Shown: positions 7,244 through 13,287 of the stretch, piece after piece
Position numbering within the stretch: position 1 is the first letter of the stretch
How the letters are laid out: each line of letters opens with the position of its first letter
Source: Clostridiales bacterium
GTDB taxonomy: Bacteria; Bacillota; Clostridia; Christensenellales; QALW01
DNA: 18,177 bases
Direction: 5' to 3'
Assembly: GCA_018376855.1 (NCBI GenBank)
Contig: JAHAAN010000053.1
Span: 1-18,177, forward strand
The notes under the pieces: generated by a model
What the model saw: the letters and a program-made list of their open reading frames with translations, nothing else
Databases searched by the model: none
Told to the model about the DNA's origin: nothing
Made by a program: the position numbers and the translations under genes

Positions 7244-8813
7244 AATCGCGGAACTGTTTGATCGTATTGAGGAACAGCTGATCGAATCCCTCAAGCGCAA
7301 TCTTGCGCCGCATAGAGCGTGGGAAAAAGACGAGGGCTTTGATTGGCCGGCATGGCAGGCGGAAAAGCTGAAAAATGTATGGAAGTACCGCAATCAGAAC
7401 AAAAAGCTCATTAGGCAATATGCGCCCGTGATTGATCGCGAAACAGCCAAGCTGCTTCGCGATCAGTTTTCTGAGGGTAAGGACGACTTTTTCGGAGTAA
7501 ATACGGCGCGTCTTGACAAGCTGATTGACGAGATTCAGCACACCGAGCAGCGGGCTGAACGCGCGGCTTTGCGCATGATGGACGACGTGTATCGCAGAAC
7601 AATTTATCAGGCAAGCACGGCAATGGCGACGGGGTCGGTAACGCTGCCTAAAGCCATTGATATGGCAACGAAGGATTTTCTTGCGGCGGGCATACGGTGC
7701 ATTGAATATAGGGACGGCAGGCGCGTGGATATTGCGGATTATGCGCATATGGCGCTGCGCACTGCCGCCGCCCGATCCGCGATGATGGGAGACGCCGCCC
7801 GCCGGGAACGGATCGGTATTGATACGGTACTTGTTAGCCAGTACGGCGCGTGCTCTGAAACCTGCCTGCCGTGGCAAGGGCAAGTGTACATAGATGATGT
7901 TTTCGGTACATGGAACGGCGAGCGGGTGGGAAACCGCGGCAAAAGCCGAAACGGTCTGTGGTATCCGCTGCTTTCCGATGCGATCGAGGGCGGTCTGTTC
8001 CATCCGAACTGCCGTCATACTCTCACAGACTGGATTGAAGGCGTGAGTAGATTGCCGGAGCTGATGAGCGGGGCGCGTATCCGTCAGAATGCGGAGCTGG
8101 AGCAGAAGCAGCGGGCGCTTGAGCGTAAAGTGCGGAAATATAAACGGCTTGAGATTGGAAGCGTAGAGCCGGAGACCGCGAAGCGGTATGCTGAAAAGCG
8201 CAAGGCGGCGCAGAGCGAGCTGCGTGAGTTTGTGGATGAACATTCCGATGTTTTGCGCCGGGATTACTGGCGGGAAAAGGTGTATACAGCGGAATCACCG
8301 ACGGCGCAGGGGCTTGCTGCGTCAGGAGAGATTGAGAAAGAAACGCATAAACCGCCGATACTGCTTGAAAAGCTGGAAAGGGTGGAGTATAATACTGCTG
8401 TGGAAAAGCTGAAGCAGTACGAGCCGGAGATTGCGGATTTAAATGTTGAAAATGCGATCGTGGTAACGCAGGACGGCGAGGTTTGGCGATGCTTCGGAAC
8501 GGAGCAGATGGTTTATCCGAATGAAGATCTCGGAGAGAAGCTGCGCGGGGCGTATGTTACGCATAATCACCCATATGAGCGTACGGAGTACTCGTTCAGT
8601 AAGGCGGATTTTGAATTGTTTGATGGATTCGGCTTGAAAGTACTGCGCGGAGTGGATGATCGGTATGAATATCAACTGAGTAGAAAAGAACTTGAAGTTG
8701 ATACGGAACCAAGCATTTATGAAATACAAAACGCAGATGATTTGATGAAACACCATGCCGCTATTCGGCAAGCGATTAGCAAGCAAGTGGGATACGGGAG
8801 AAAGAAACGATGA
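7230..8813 (+). CDS. Minor head protein (phage minor capsid protein 2) with C-terminal JAB/MPN-like domain
   Basis: The first ~370 residues are a minor capsid protein 2/head morphogenesis protein that sits at the portal vertex: CSETCLPWQGQVY near 208-220 and GLFHPNCRHTLTDW with HPNCRH at 258-263 are its signatures, followed by a charged coiled coil (about 285-345). The C-terminal ~140 residues are an additional domain: AIVVTQDGEVW, then AYVTHNHP with H445 and H447, then S457 and D460. This H-x-H...S-x-x-D order is that of JAMM/MPN metalloproteases (RadC-like proteins share it). Similar C-terminal additions on phage head proteins include toxin-like enzymes. Start is TTG 7230, overlapping the portal stop by 14 bases, with a weak ribosome site. 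The 3' end overlaps the next gene as ATGA. Base composition becomes more AT-rich toward the C-terminus, suggesting the domain was acquired. Confidence 0.85.
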   Translation: MTWAEIAELFDRIEEQLIESLKRNLAPHRAWEKDEGFDWPAWQAEKLKNVWKYRNQNKKLIRQYAPVIDRETAKLLRDQFSEGKDDFFGVNTARLDKLIDEIQHTEQRAERAALRMMDDVYRRTIYQASTAMATGSVTLPKAIDMATKDFLAAGIRCIEYRDGRRVDIADYAHMALRTAAARSAMMGDAARRERIGIDTVLVSQYGACSETCLPWQGQVYIDDVFGTWNGERVGNRGKSRNGLWYPLLSDAIEGGLFHPNCRHTLTDWIEGVSRLPELMSGARIRQNAELEQKQRALERKVRKYKRLEIGSVEPETAKRYAEKRKAAQSELREFVDEHSDVLRRDYWREKVYTAESPTAQGLAASGEIEKETHKPPILLEKLERVEYNTAVEKLKQYEPEIADLNVENAIVVTQDGEVWRCFGTEQMVYPNEDLGEKLRGAYVTHNHPYERTEYSFSKADFELFDGFGLKVLRGVDDRYEYQLSRKELEVDTEPSIYEIQNADDLMKHHAAIRQAISKQVGYGRKKR

Positions 8814-9061
8814 GAAATTTCGATGAGGAATTAAGAGCGATCCATAAATGGCGCGATGAACAAGAAGCAGAGTTGGAAAAGTATTTTAAGAAAATAGGAA
8901 TACCGATGGGCTTAGATGGTGTTTCCAATTCTGATGAAGGATTGCAAATACGTCGTGAATGGAAAGAAAAATTGGCAATATTATTTAAAGAATACGATGA
9001 AGTCAAAGCTCGCGGAGATGAACATATAGCTGACGGTGTGATTCATAACGCCAAGCGCTGA
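8810..9061 (+). CDS. Small hypothetical protein, possible partner of the JAB-like domain
   Basis: 83 residues, strongly charged and helical (RNFDEELRAIHKWRDEQEAE, later RREWKEKLAILFKEYDEVKA), no membrane segment or known motif recognised. The ATG overlaps the stop of the minor head gene as ATGA, implying coupled translation and fixed stoichiometry. It is clearly more AT-rich than the surrounding structural genes, as is the end of the upstream gene, so both seem to have arrived together. Toxin-like C-terminal domains are often followed by a small immunity gene in just this arrangement, so an immunity or chaperone role is possible but unproven. The reading frame is well supported; the function is unknown. 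Confidence 0.7.
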   Translation: MRNFDEELRAIHKWRDEQEAELEKYFKKIGIPMGLDGVSNSDEGLQIRREWKEKLAILFKEYDEVKARGDEHIADGVIHNAKR

Positions 9062-9078
9062 TTGATATACGCATTGCT

Positions 9079-9175
9079 GTCGCTCCTCATGCGGGAGCGT
9101 GGATTGAAATTTTTATGCCCAAAACGTGTGAAAGGCGTTAAAAGGTCGCTCCCTCACGGGAGCGTGGGTTGAAAA
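9079..9175 (+). CRISPR. Two-repeat mini-CRISPR array, type I-C-like
   Basis: Repeat 1 (9079-9110, 32 bp) starts GTCGCTCC and ends GGGAGCGTGGATTGAAAT, the consensus form of type I-C repeats with its internal palindrome CGCTCC/GGAGCG. Repeat 2 (9145-9175, 31 bp) starts GTCGCTCC, has a one-base shorter loop and ends GGGAGCGTGGGTTGAAAA, a degenerate terminal repeat. They enclose a 34-bp spacer (9111-9144), the normal I-C size. The array reads in the direction of the late operon. Only 17 bases separate it from the preceding gene, so it has no leader of its own, and no cas gene is present in the window. Processing would depend on host Cas5. Confidence 0.8.
9110..9144 (+). repeat. 35-bp direct repeat, copy 1 (equals the CRISPR spacer)
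   Basis: These 35 bases (starting tttttatgcccaaaacg and ending ggcgttaaaag) are identical to 9250-9284. Copy 1 is the spacer of the mini-array plus the last T of repeat 1. Flanking bases differ immediately outside on both sides (a/g at the left, g/c at the right). Confidence 0.95.
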
Positions 9176-9216
9176 AAGAAAGAAATATGTAAAAAATAAA
9201 AAAGTAAAGAAATAAT

Positions 9217-9254
9217 AAAAACGGCGCCACGCCATAAGGTTTGGTGCTGTTTTT
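9217..9254. terminator. Rho-independent terminator (bidirectional form)
   Basis: aaaaacggcgcca (9217-9229) pairs with tggtgctgttttt (9242-9254), 13 base pairs with two G-U pairs, and a 12-base loop. A-run upstream and T-run downstream make it a terminator on either strand. It closes the insert that holds the 83-residue gene and the mini-array and lies before the scaffold leader, so it would reduce read-through into the capsid genes unless they have antitermination or their own promoter. Confidence 0.7.
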
Positions 9255-9284
9255 ATGCCCAAAACGTGTGAAAGGCGTTAAAAG
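9250..9284 (+). repeat. 35-bp direct repeat, copy 2 (protospacer-like)
   Basis: Exact second copy of the CRISPR spacer, located in the leader of the scaffold gene and starting in the T-run of the terminator. The three bases on its 5' side are TGT (9248-9250), not the TTC usually required as PAM by type I-C systems, so self-targeting by a I-C complex is predicted to be poor. Confidence 0.95.
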
Positions 9285-9328
9285 CTGCATGGAAAACAAG
9301 GCCGACGGGCTGAAAACGGGAGGTTGTA

Positions 9329-9868
9329 ATGGAGGAGCAAAAGGATCTGGAACAGCAGGAGCAGACGGCGGAACCCGCGCAGGAGGATGCGCAGGCAAAA
9401 ACGCAGCAGAGCGATGAAAGCGGACTGCCGAAAACGCAGCAGGAGCTGGACGAGCTGATTGAAAGGCGGATCGCGCGGGAGCGCAAAAAGTTTGCAAAGC
9501 AGGGCGCCGCACAGCAGGGGGAGGCAACCGGCGCAGTGCAGGAGACGGCGCAAGCAGCTGCCGACGCGGCGATGAAATCGCTGAACACGGAACTTATTGC
9601 CGCAAAAGCACAGCTGGAGGCTTACAAAAGCGGCGTATCTGCCGAAGCGGCAGAAGACGCTGTGCTGCTTGCGCTGCATCAGATCGAAAAGGACGGCGAT
9701 GAGCCGGACGAGGAATCCATTCGGGAGGCGCTTGCAGCCGTCCTGAAACGCCATCCGGAATGGAAAAAGGAAGAGAAAAAGGGCGGCATTAAAGTAGGCG
9801 CGCAGGAAGGGCGGGCGGATGAAAAGGACGCCGGGAGAAAGCCCTTCGGCAGCGTAACATTTTTTTAA
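9329..9868 (+). CDS. Capsid scaffold protein (DUF4355-like)
   Basis: 179 residues, extremely rich in Glu, Gln, Ala and Lys. The N-terminal ~45 residues are low-complexity acidic, followed by LPKTQQELDELIERRIARERKKFA (about 43-66), the conserved helix of phage scaffolding proteins, then a long coiled coil and a C-terminus ending GRKPFGSVTFF. Scaffold proteins guide assembly of the capsid and leave before DNA packaging; they always precede the major capsid gene, as here (16 bases before it). The ATG follows cgggaggttgta with good spacing. No protease domain is seen in it. Family naming rests on composition, the conserved helix and gene order. Confidence 0.82.
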   Translation: MEEQKDLEQQEQTAEPAQEDAQAKTQQSDESGLPKTQQELDELIERRIARERKKFAKQGAAQQGEATGAVQETAQAAADAAMKSLNTELIAAKAQLEAYKSGVSAEAAEDAVLLALHQIEKDGDEPDEESIREALAAVLKRHPEWKKEEKKGGIKVGAQEGRADEKDAGRKPFGSVTFF

Positions 9869-9884
9869 GGGGGATTTTTAAAAC

Positions 9885-10742
9885 ATGGCAAGAACAAACG
9901 CAATCAGTCTGCTTGCAGGTACAAGCACACCGGCCACGCTGGCCGAAATTTACGGAATGGTCATTGATAACGTGCAGAAGGCAACGCTTTCCACGGCGCT
10001 CAAAAGCCAGCAGTACACCGGCAATCCGGCGGCGGGATCGGTAGAATTCAAGCGCTTTGAAAACGCGGAGGCCAAGGCCTACGGAACAGCGAGAACCGCT
10101 GCAAAGGGCGATACGGTTACGGCAGCGCCTATAACCGTGAACCTGAGCACACATAAAGAAATTGTGGAGGAAGTCGCTAAGTTCGATCTTGACACCTTCG
10201 GGGTGGCGAATATTATGCGCCGCAGGGCGGATAATCATGCTCTTGCAATGGGCGCCGATCTTGACCGCGCGTTCTTTGCGGAAGCGGCGAGCGGCGGCAC
10301 GGCATTCACGCCTGCAAGCGGACTTACTGCGATACAGGACGTTGTGGAGAATATGATCCAAACGCTGGAAACCACAAGCAACGACTATGTGGACGGAGTG
10401 GACAGATCGCTCATGGCGTTGGTGCTTACGCCTGCGCAATACGGTAAGCTTCGTACCTTCCTTGATACGCAGAGCAACCCGAATGTTGACACAGCAGGCG
10501 AGGAATTCGGCGTGTATCACGGCGTAAAGGTGTACAGCTGCACCCGCCTGCCCGGCGGCGCTTCTGCTTCTAACGGCATTCTGATGGTGAACGGCGCGGT
10601 TGCGCAGCCGGTGGTAGTGAATCGGTATTCCAACCCGGAAAAGATTCCGCTGTCCAACGACTATGCGGTGTCGCTGTTTTACGATTACGGCACAAAAGCT
10701 CTTGCGTCAGATTTGATTCTCAACTGGAAGGTGGGGGCGTAA
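9885..10742 (+). CDS. Major capsid protein (HK97-like fold)
   Basis: 285 residues, the size and position expected of a siphovirus major capsid protein after its scaffold. The N-terminal arm is followed by SVEFKRFENAEAKAYGTA, the E-loop-like hairpin, a HKEIVEEVAKFDLDTFG spine-helix region, and a C-terminal P/A-domain segment (EEFGVYHGVKVYSCTRLPGG, then DYAVSLFYDYGTKALASDLI). No separate N-terminal delta domain is present, in line with having a stand-alone scaffold. Ribosome site aaggggga precedes the ATG. Its stop overlaps the next small gene by one base (TAATG). Confidence 0.88.
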   Translation: MARTNAISLLAGTSTPATLAEIYGMVIDNVQKATLSTALKSQQYTGNPAAGSVEFKRFENAEAKAYGTARTAAKGDTVTAAPITVNLSTHKEIVEEVAKFDLDTFGVANIMRRRADNHALAMGADLDRAFFAEAASGGTAFTPASGLTAIQDVVENMIQTLETTSNDYVDGVDRSLMALVLTPAQYGKLRTFLDTQSNPNVDTAGEEFGVYHGVKVYSCTRLPGGASASNGILMVNGAVAQPVVVNRYSNPEKIPLSNDYAVSLFYDYGTKALASDLILNWKVGA

Positions 10743-10906
10743 TGCGCTATATGAACCGCGCAACGGGGGCGATCATTGAACCGCCGGAGGGCGCTGAGCG
10801 TATGTGCGTGAATCATTCGCTGTATGCAGAGGAACATGCTAGCGGTGAGCTTGAGGCGGCGCAGAAAAAGCGCGCGCCGAAAAAAAGCAAGAAGGAGGAC
10901 GACTGA
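10742..10906 (+). CDS. Small head-region protein
   Basis: A 54-residue frame beginning MRYMNRATGAIIEPPEGAE and ending in a lysine-rich tail (AQKKRAPKKSKKEDD), too short for many gene finders. It starts with the ATG of TAATG at the end of the capsid gene and ends two bases before the following ATG, so it fills the gap exactly. Short lysine-tailed proteins at this place (after the capsid gene, before the connector) recur in clostridial phages. The function is unknown; capsid decoration or DNA contact at the head is conceivable. Confidence 0.7.
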   Translation: MRYMNRATGAIIEPPEGAERMCVNHSLYAEEHASGELEAAQKKRAPKKSKKEDD

Positions 10907-10908
10907 AG

Positions 10909-11274
10909 ATGTATCTGACGCGGGCGGAATATCTCGCCTTAAAAGGCGAGGGGGACTTTGACGCTGAAGAAGCGATTGCAAGGGCGCAGCGGGATATTGA
11001 CGCCATGACCTATAACCGCATACGGCGGCGCGGTTTTGATGCGCTTACGCCGTTCCAGCAAACGCTTGTGAAAGAGGCGGTTGCCGAGCAGGCGCAGTTT
11101 ATCGGCAGCAATGCGGAGCTGCTGAACACCCCGCTTGCGTCATACAGCATCAACGGCGTTTCTATGAGCTGGGACAGCGGCAGGGTTTGGCGCGTCGGAG
11201 GTGTTTATGCTTCCGACGCAGCATACAATGCGCTTATGCAAACGGGGCTTATGTATCGGGGGGTGGCGCCGTGA
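10909..11274 (+). CDS. Head-tail connector protein (gp6/gp15-like)
   Basis: 121 residues: YLTRAEYLALKGEGDFDAEEA is the usual opening of adaptor proteins that bind the portal from below, a helical bundle follows (RAQRDIDAMTYNRIRRRG, QTLVKEAVAEQAQFI), and the C-terminus contains SYSINGVSMSW, a motif typical of the connector family in Bacillota phages. The ribosome site gaaggagg overlaps the end of the preceding small gene. Overlaps the following gene by four bases (GTGA). Confidence 0.82.
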   Translation: MYLTRAEYLALKGEGDFDAEEAIARAQRDIDAMTYNRIRRRGFDALTPFQQTLVKEAVAEQAQFIGSNAELLNTPLASYSINGVSMSWDSGRVWRVGGVYASDAAYNALMQTGLMYRGVAP

Positions 11275-11600
11275 AGTGGCCGGAGCTTGTGCCGGATCGT
11301 GCGTGCAAAACGGTGGTCAGGGTTGTAACGGTTGAAGGGGTAACCGAAAGCGGCGCGCCGGCTGAAAAAACGGTGTATGCGGGCAAATGCAATTATGCCG
11401 AAAAGATGCGTCAGGTGCTTAATGCCGAGCGGCAGCTTGTGTTATTGCAGGCTACCGCTCTTTTTAACGGCGATATCGCGCCGGGTGAGGATATTTCTGG
11501 TTATGCTGTGATCGGAGATAAAAAAAGACGCATTTATGCCGCGAGCAGAGGCAGAAATCCCGACGGCAGCGTGAATTTTACACAGCTGGAGTTGATGTGA
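11271..11600 (+). CDS. Head closure / minor capsid protein 1-like
   Basis: 109 residues from GTG 11271 (MKWPELVPDRACKTVVRVVT). The longer frame from 11187 is rejected, since the GTGA overlap with the upstream stop and the cggggggtgg ribosome site support 11271. The beta-rich content and the CNYAEKMRQVLNAERQLVLLQATALFNGD stretch resemble the Minor_capsid_1/head closure proteins that plug the portal-adaptor channel. It belongs to the usual run of four small connector genes between capsid and tail tube. Confidence 0.72.
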   Translation: MKWPELVPDRACKTVVRVVTVEGVTESGAPAEKTVYAGKCNYAEKMRQVLNAERQLVLLQATALFNGDIAPGEDISGYAVIGDKKRRIYAASRGRNPDGSVNFTQLELM

Positions 11601-11965
11601 TGAACATAGAGATCAATAAACAGGCGATTGCGCGCCTGCATGAAAAGGCTGTTAGAGCTCTGCTGATGACAGGCGAGGCGGTGCGTACCGATTTGGTGAG
11701 CGCGCAGATAATGCCGCGTGATAACGGAGATATGCAGGACAACAACACTTGGGTTGACGCAAACGGAGCAGACGGCAGCGTGCGTGTGATCACGGGCAGC
11801 CCGCAGGCAAGGCGGCTGTATTACCACCCGGAATATGATTTTCAAACGGTGAATAACCCCAACGCTGGGGCGGGCTGGTTTGATCCATACAAAGACGGCG
11901 GTGAAAAGGCTGATTTTGTGCGGGAAACCTTTGCTGCTTTGATGCGGAAGGAGCTGGAAACATGA
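11597..11965 (+). CDS. Minor capsid protein 2-like connector (HK97 gp10-like)
   Basis: 122 residues (GTG 11597; ATG at 11600 equally possible, ctggag 6-9 bases upstream). A short helical N-terminus (INKQAIARLHEKAVRALLMTGEAVRTDLV) leads to MPRDNGDMQDNNTWVD and RRLYYHPEYDFQ...NAGAGWFDPY, the hallmark of the small minor capsid/tail-joining proteins (Minor_capsid_2) that link the closed head to the tail. Overlaps its neighbours by four bases on both sides. Confidence 0.8.
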   Translation: MMNIEINKQAIARLHEKAVRALLMTGEAVRTDLVSAQIMPRDNGDMQDNNTWVDANGADGSVRVITGSPQARRLYYHPEYDFQTVNNPNAGAGWFDPYKDGGEKADFVRETFAALMRKELET

Positions 11966-12363
11966 CGGCTGAAAACCTGAAAAACTGGCTCAAGGAGCAG
12001 GACGGCGAAGCTGCAGGAAGAATCGCCGTCGGCTGCATTGACGGGAGCAAGGAACGTTTTATCGGCGTGTATGACGTGAAGGGCGCCGCGGCAAAGCAGC
12101 GCCTCTGCATCGGCGGAAATGCGCAGACAAAGCATCTTTTGCGCCGCTTCACCGTTTTGATTCACTGGACGGATAACGCCGTGATCTGCGCGGCAAAGGC
12201 GCGGGAAGTATATGCCCTGCTTTATGCAAAATCAAACGTTATAATGGACGGCGTTCCCGTTGTATCGATTGATCCAGGCGGCGACGTGATTTCCCTTGGC
12301 AAAGATGAAAAAGGAATTTATGAGTACAGTATCAACATAACGATAACATACAAAAGGAGTTGA
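11962..12363 (+). CDS. Tail terminator / minor capsid protein 3-like
   Basis: 133 residues, ATGA overlap with the upstream gene. The protein begins with a helix (TAENLKNWLKEQDGE) and contains the VLIHWTDNAVICAAKAREVYALL segment and a C-terminal strand YEYSINITITYKR. This matches tail terminator proteins (Minor_capsid_3-like) that cap the tail tube at the head end. Position just before the tail tube gene agrees. Confidence 0.75.
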   Translation: MTAENLKNWLKEQDGEAAGRIAVGCIDGSKERFIGVYDVKGAAAKQRLCIGGNAQTKHLLRRFTVLIHWTDNAVICAAKAREVYALLYAKSNVIMDGVPVVSIDPGGDVISLGKDEKGIYEYSINITITYKRS

Positions 12364-12368
12364 AGATA

Positions 12369-12452
12369 ATGGCGGCACATTCGGGGGTTTTCCCTGTATA
12401 AGAAAACGCTTTTAAAATCGGAAAAAGCGGGCGGACAAGCGCGGATTCGGAT
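12369..12452 (+). pseudogene. 5' end of the tail tube gene, interrupted by TAA
   Basis: ATG 12369, with aaaggag about 10 bases upstream, gives MAAHSGVFPV and then TAA at 12399-12401, followed without a frame change by ENAFKIGKSGRTSADSD. Relatives of this tail tube family have a residue such as tyrosine at that place (VFPVYEN-type sequence), so a single substitution (TAC or TAT to TAA) explains the stop. It is a true nonsense mutation or a base error. Confidence 0.75.
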
Positions 12453-12821
12453 ATGGTAACGATTGCGGAGATGGAGAGCTTTTCCGTGTCCATTGACGGC
12501 AACGTGGAGGAGTGGAAGCCGATGGAGGCGGAGGGGTGGACAAAGCGCATGACAACCGGCAAGGCGCTCACTATTTCACTTTCCGGCAAACGGTGCAGCG
12601 GAGACGCGGGCAACGATTATGTTGCTTCCCTTGCGTGGAAATCAGGGCTTGACTGCAACACGAAGTTTGAATGGACGTTTCCCGACGGCGCAAAGCTTGC
12701 CTTTGACGCGGTGGTGAGCGTTACCGAGAACAGCGGAGGCGACAGCACGAACATCGGATCGCTGGCGTTTGATGTGATGAGCGACGGCAAGCCGACGTAT
12801 ACGGCTGCGGTTTCTGTCTAA
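12453..12821 (+). CDS. Major tail (tube) protein, main part
   Basis: The readable frame (122 aa from ATG 12453) is the body of the tail tube protein: SVSIDGNVEEWKPMEAEGWTKR, ISLSGKRCSGDAGNDYVASL and GGDSTNIGSLAFDVMSDGKPT are all characteristic of the siphovirus tail tube family in Bacillota. The natural start is ATG 12369 with a good ribosome site, but TAA at 12399 separates it from this part. ATG 12453 has no ribosome site, so internal starting would be weak and would remove about 28 residues. The complete protein would be 150 aa, the normal length. As the tube is essential for a siphovirus, the phage as written would probably not make tails. Confidence 0.88.
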   Translation: MVTIAEMESFSVSIDGNVEEWKPMEAEGWTKRMTTGKALTISLSGKRCSGDAGNDYVASLAWKSGLDCNTKFEWTFPDGAKLAFDAVVSVTENSGGDSTNIGSLAFDVMSDGKPTYTAAVSV

Positions 12822-12825
12822 CGAT

Positions 12826-12854
12826 AAGGGGGTAATCCCCCTTTTTATTTTTTT
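12826..12854 (+). terminator. Strong intrinsic terminator after the tail tube gene
   Basis: aaggggg (12826-12832) and ccccctt (12837-12843) pair around a taat loop and run into a T-rich tract (12842-12854). It comes 5 bases after the tail tube stop. Such a partial terminator would give more head and tube mRNA than tape measure and baseplate mRNA. Confidence 0.85.
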
Positions 12855-12868
12855 ATTCGGAGGGATTA

Positions 12869-12948
12869 GCGTGAAAAATTGTTTTTTTCACGCCAGAATT
12901 TGCTCCTTTGCCGCAAAGACAGGCGGCAATTTCGGCTGAGAGCCGAAA
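12869..12948 (+). other. Three tandem hairpins in the leader of the tail chaperone gene
   Basis: Three adjacent inverted repeats: gcgtgaaaaa/tttttcacgc (12869-12878, 12884-12893), ttgccgc/gcggcaa (12908-12914, 12923-12929) and tttcggct/agccgaaa (12930-12937, 12941-12948). All are perfect. The stretch is untranslated except for the tiny frame noted below. A structured regulatory RNA or processing signal is possible. Confidence 0.55.
12871..12939 (+). CDS. Possible 22-residue leader peptide
   Basis: GTG at 12871 with a good ribosome site (cggaggg at 12858-12864, 6 bases upstream) opens a 22-codon frame, MKNCFFHARICSFAAKTGG..., ending at TGA 12937. It runs through the three hairpins, so its translation would melt them. 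No similarity recognised. It may be chance, and the GGAGG could have another use. Confidence 0.22.
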   Translation: MKNCFFHARICSFAAKTGGNFG

Positions 12949-12981
12949 CCGTTACAAATTCAACAAAGGATGGAGATTAAT

Positions 12982-13287
12982 ATGGCAAAGATTTATACAT
13001 TAGACGGCAAATTGCTGACAGAGCGCCCCGAAATCAGAATCGGGGACAAAATTTATGCGGTGGACGACCGGACAAGCACGGTTAAAAAGCTGTCTAAATT
13101 AGATACGGAAGATACGCAGGCTATTTATGAGCTTGCGCTTGGCAAAGAGGCTGCAAAAGAAGTTGCTGCAATGGATTTGCCCTTTGCGGCGGATATCCAG
13201 CTGTGTAAGCTTGTGGTTGCGGCAATGACGGGCGAAGACCCCGCCGAGGTGGAGGAGCGATTTCGCGCAGAACAAAGCGCAGACTGA
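12982..13287 (+). CDS. Tail assembly chaperone, first frame (gpG-like)
   Basis: 101 residues from ATG 12982, preceded by ggatggag 7 bases upstream; the ATG at 12970 overlaps this ribosome site and is less likely. The protein (MAKIYTLDGKLLTERPEIRIGDKIYAVDDR, then a helical EEVEERFRAEQ end) has the size, position and domain pattern of the short tail assembly chaperone encoded between tail tube and tape measure genes. It keeps the tape measure protein soluble until the tube polymerises. A longer form is expected by frameshifting into the following frame, which has no usable start of its own. Confidence 0.82.
   Translation: MAKIYTLDGKLLTERPEIRIGDKIYAVDDRTSTVKKLSKLDTEDTQAIYELALGKEAAKEVAAMDLPFAADIQLCKLVVAAMTGEDPAEVEERFRAEQSAD

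Noticed and set aside
7173..8243. Long antisense frame of 356 codons
   Set aside because: It lies fully opposite the portal/minor head genes, its composition is that of a complementary-strand shadow, and no ribosome site or family is seen.
9079..9175. Reading the two palindromes at 9081-9099 and 9147-9164 as ordinary terminator hairpins
   Set aside because: They are embedded in 31-32 bp repeats with the whole type I-C consensus including the 3' GTGGATTGAAAT, are separated by a spacer-sized 34 bp, and the first has no T-run of its own beyond the spacer start.
9285..9328. Named structured RNA (such as a GP20-type motif) before the scaffold gene
   Set aside because: The leader gives the impression of being conserved in related phages, but I could not find a convincing stem beyond 3-4 bp, so no RNA family is claimed.
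11187..11270. Upstream start for the head closure protein
   Set aside because: It would overlap the connector gene by 88 bases; the GTGA junction at 11271 with a good ribosome site fits the operon style.
12399..12401. Stop codon reassignment to explain the TAA in the tail tube and the TGA in the portal gene
   Set aside because: TAA and TGA both end many intact genes here at the expected places, and the portal problem also needs a frame change, so recoding does not explain the pattern.
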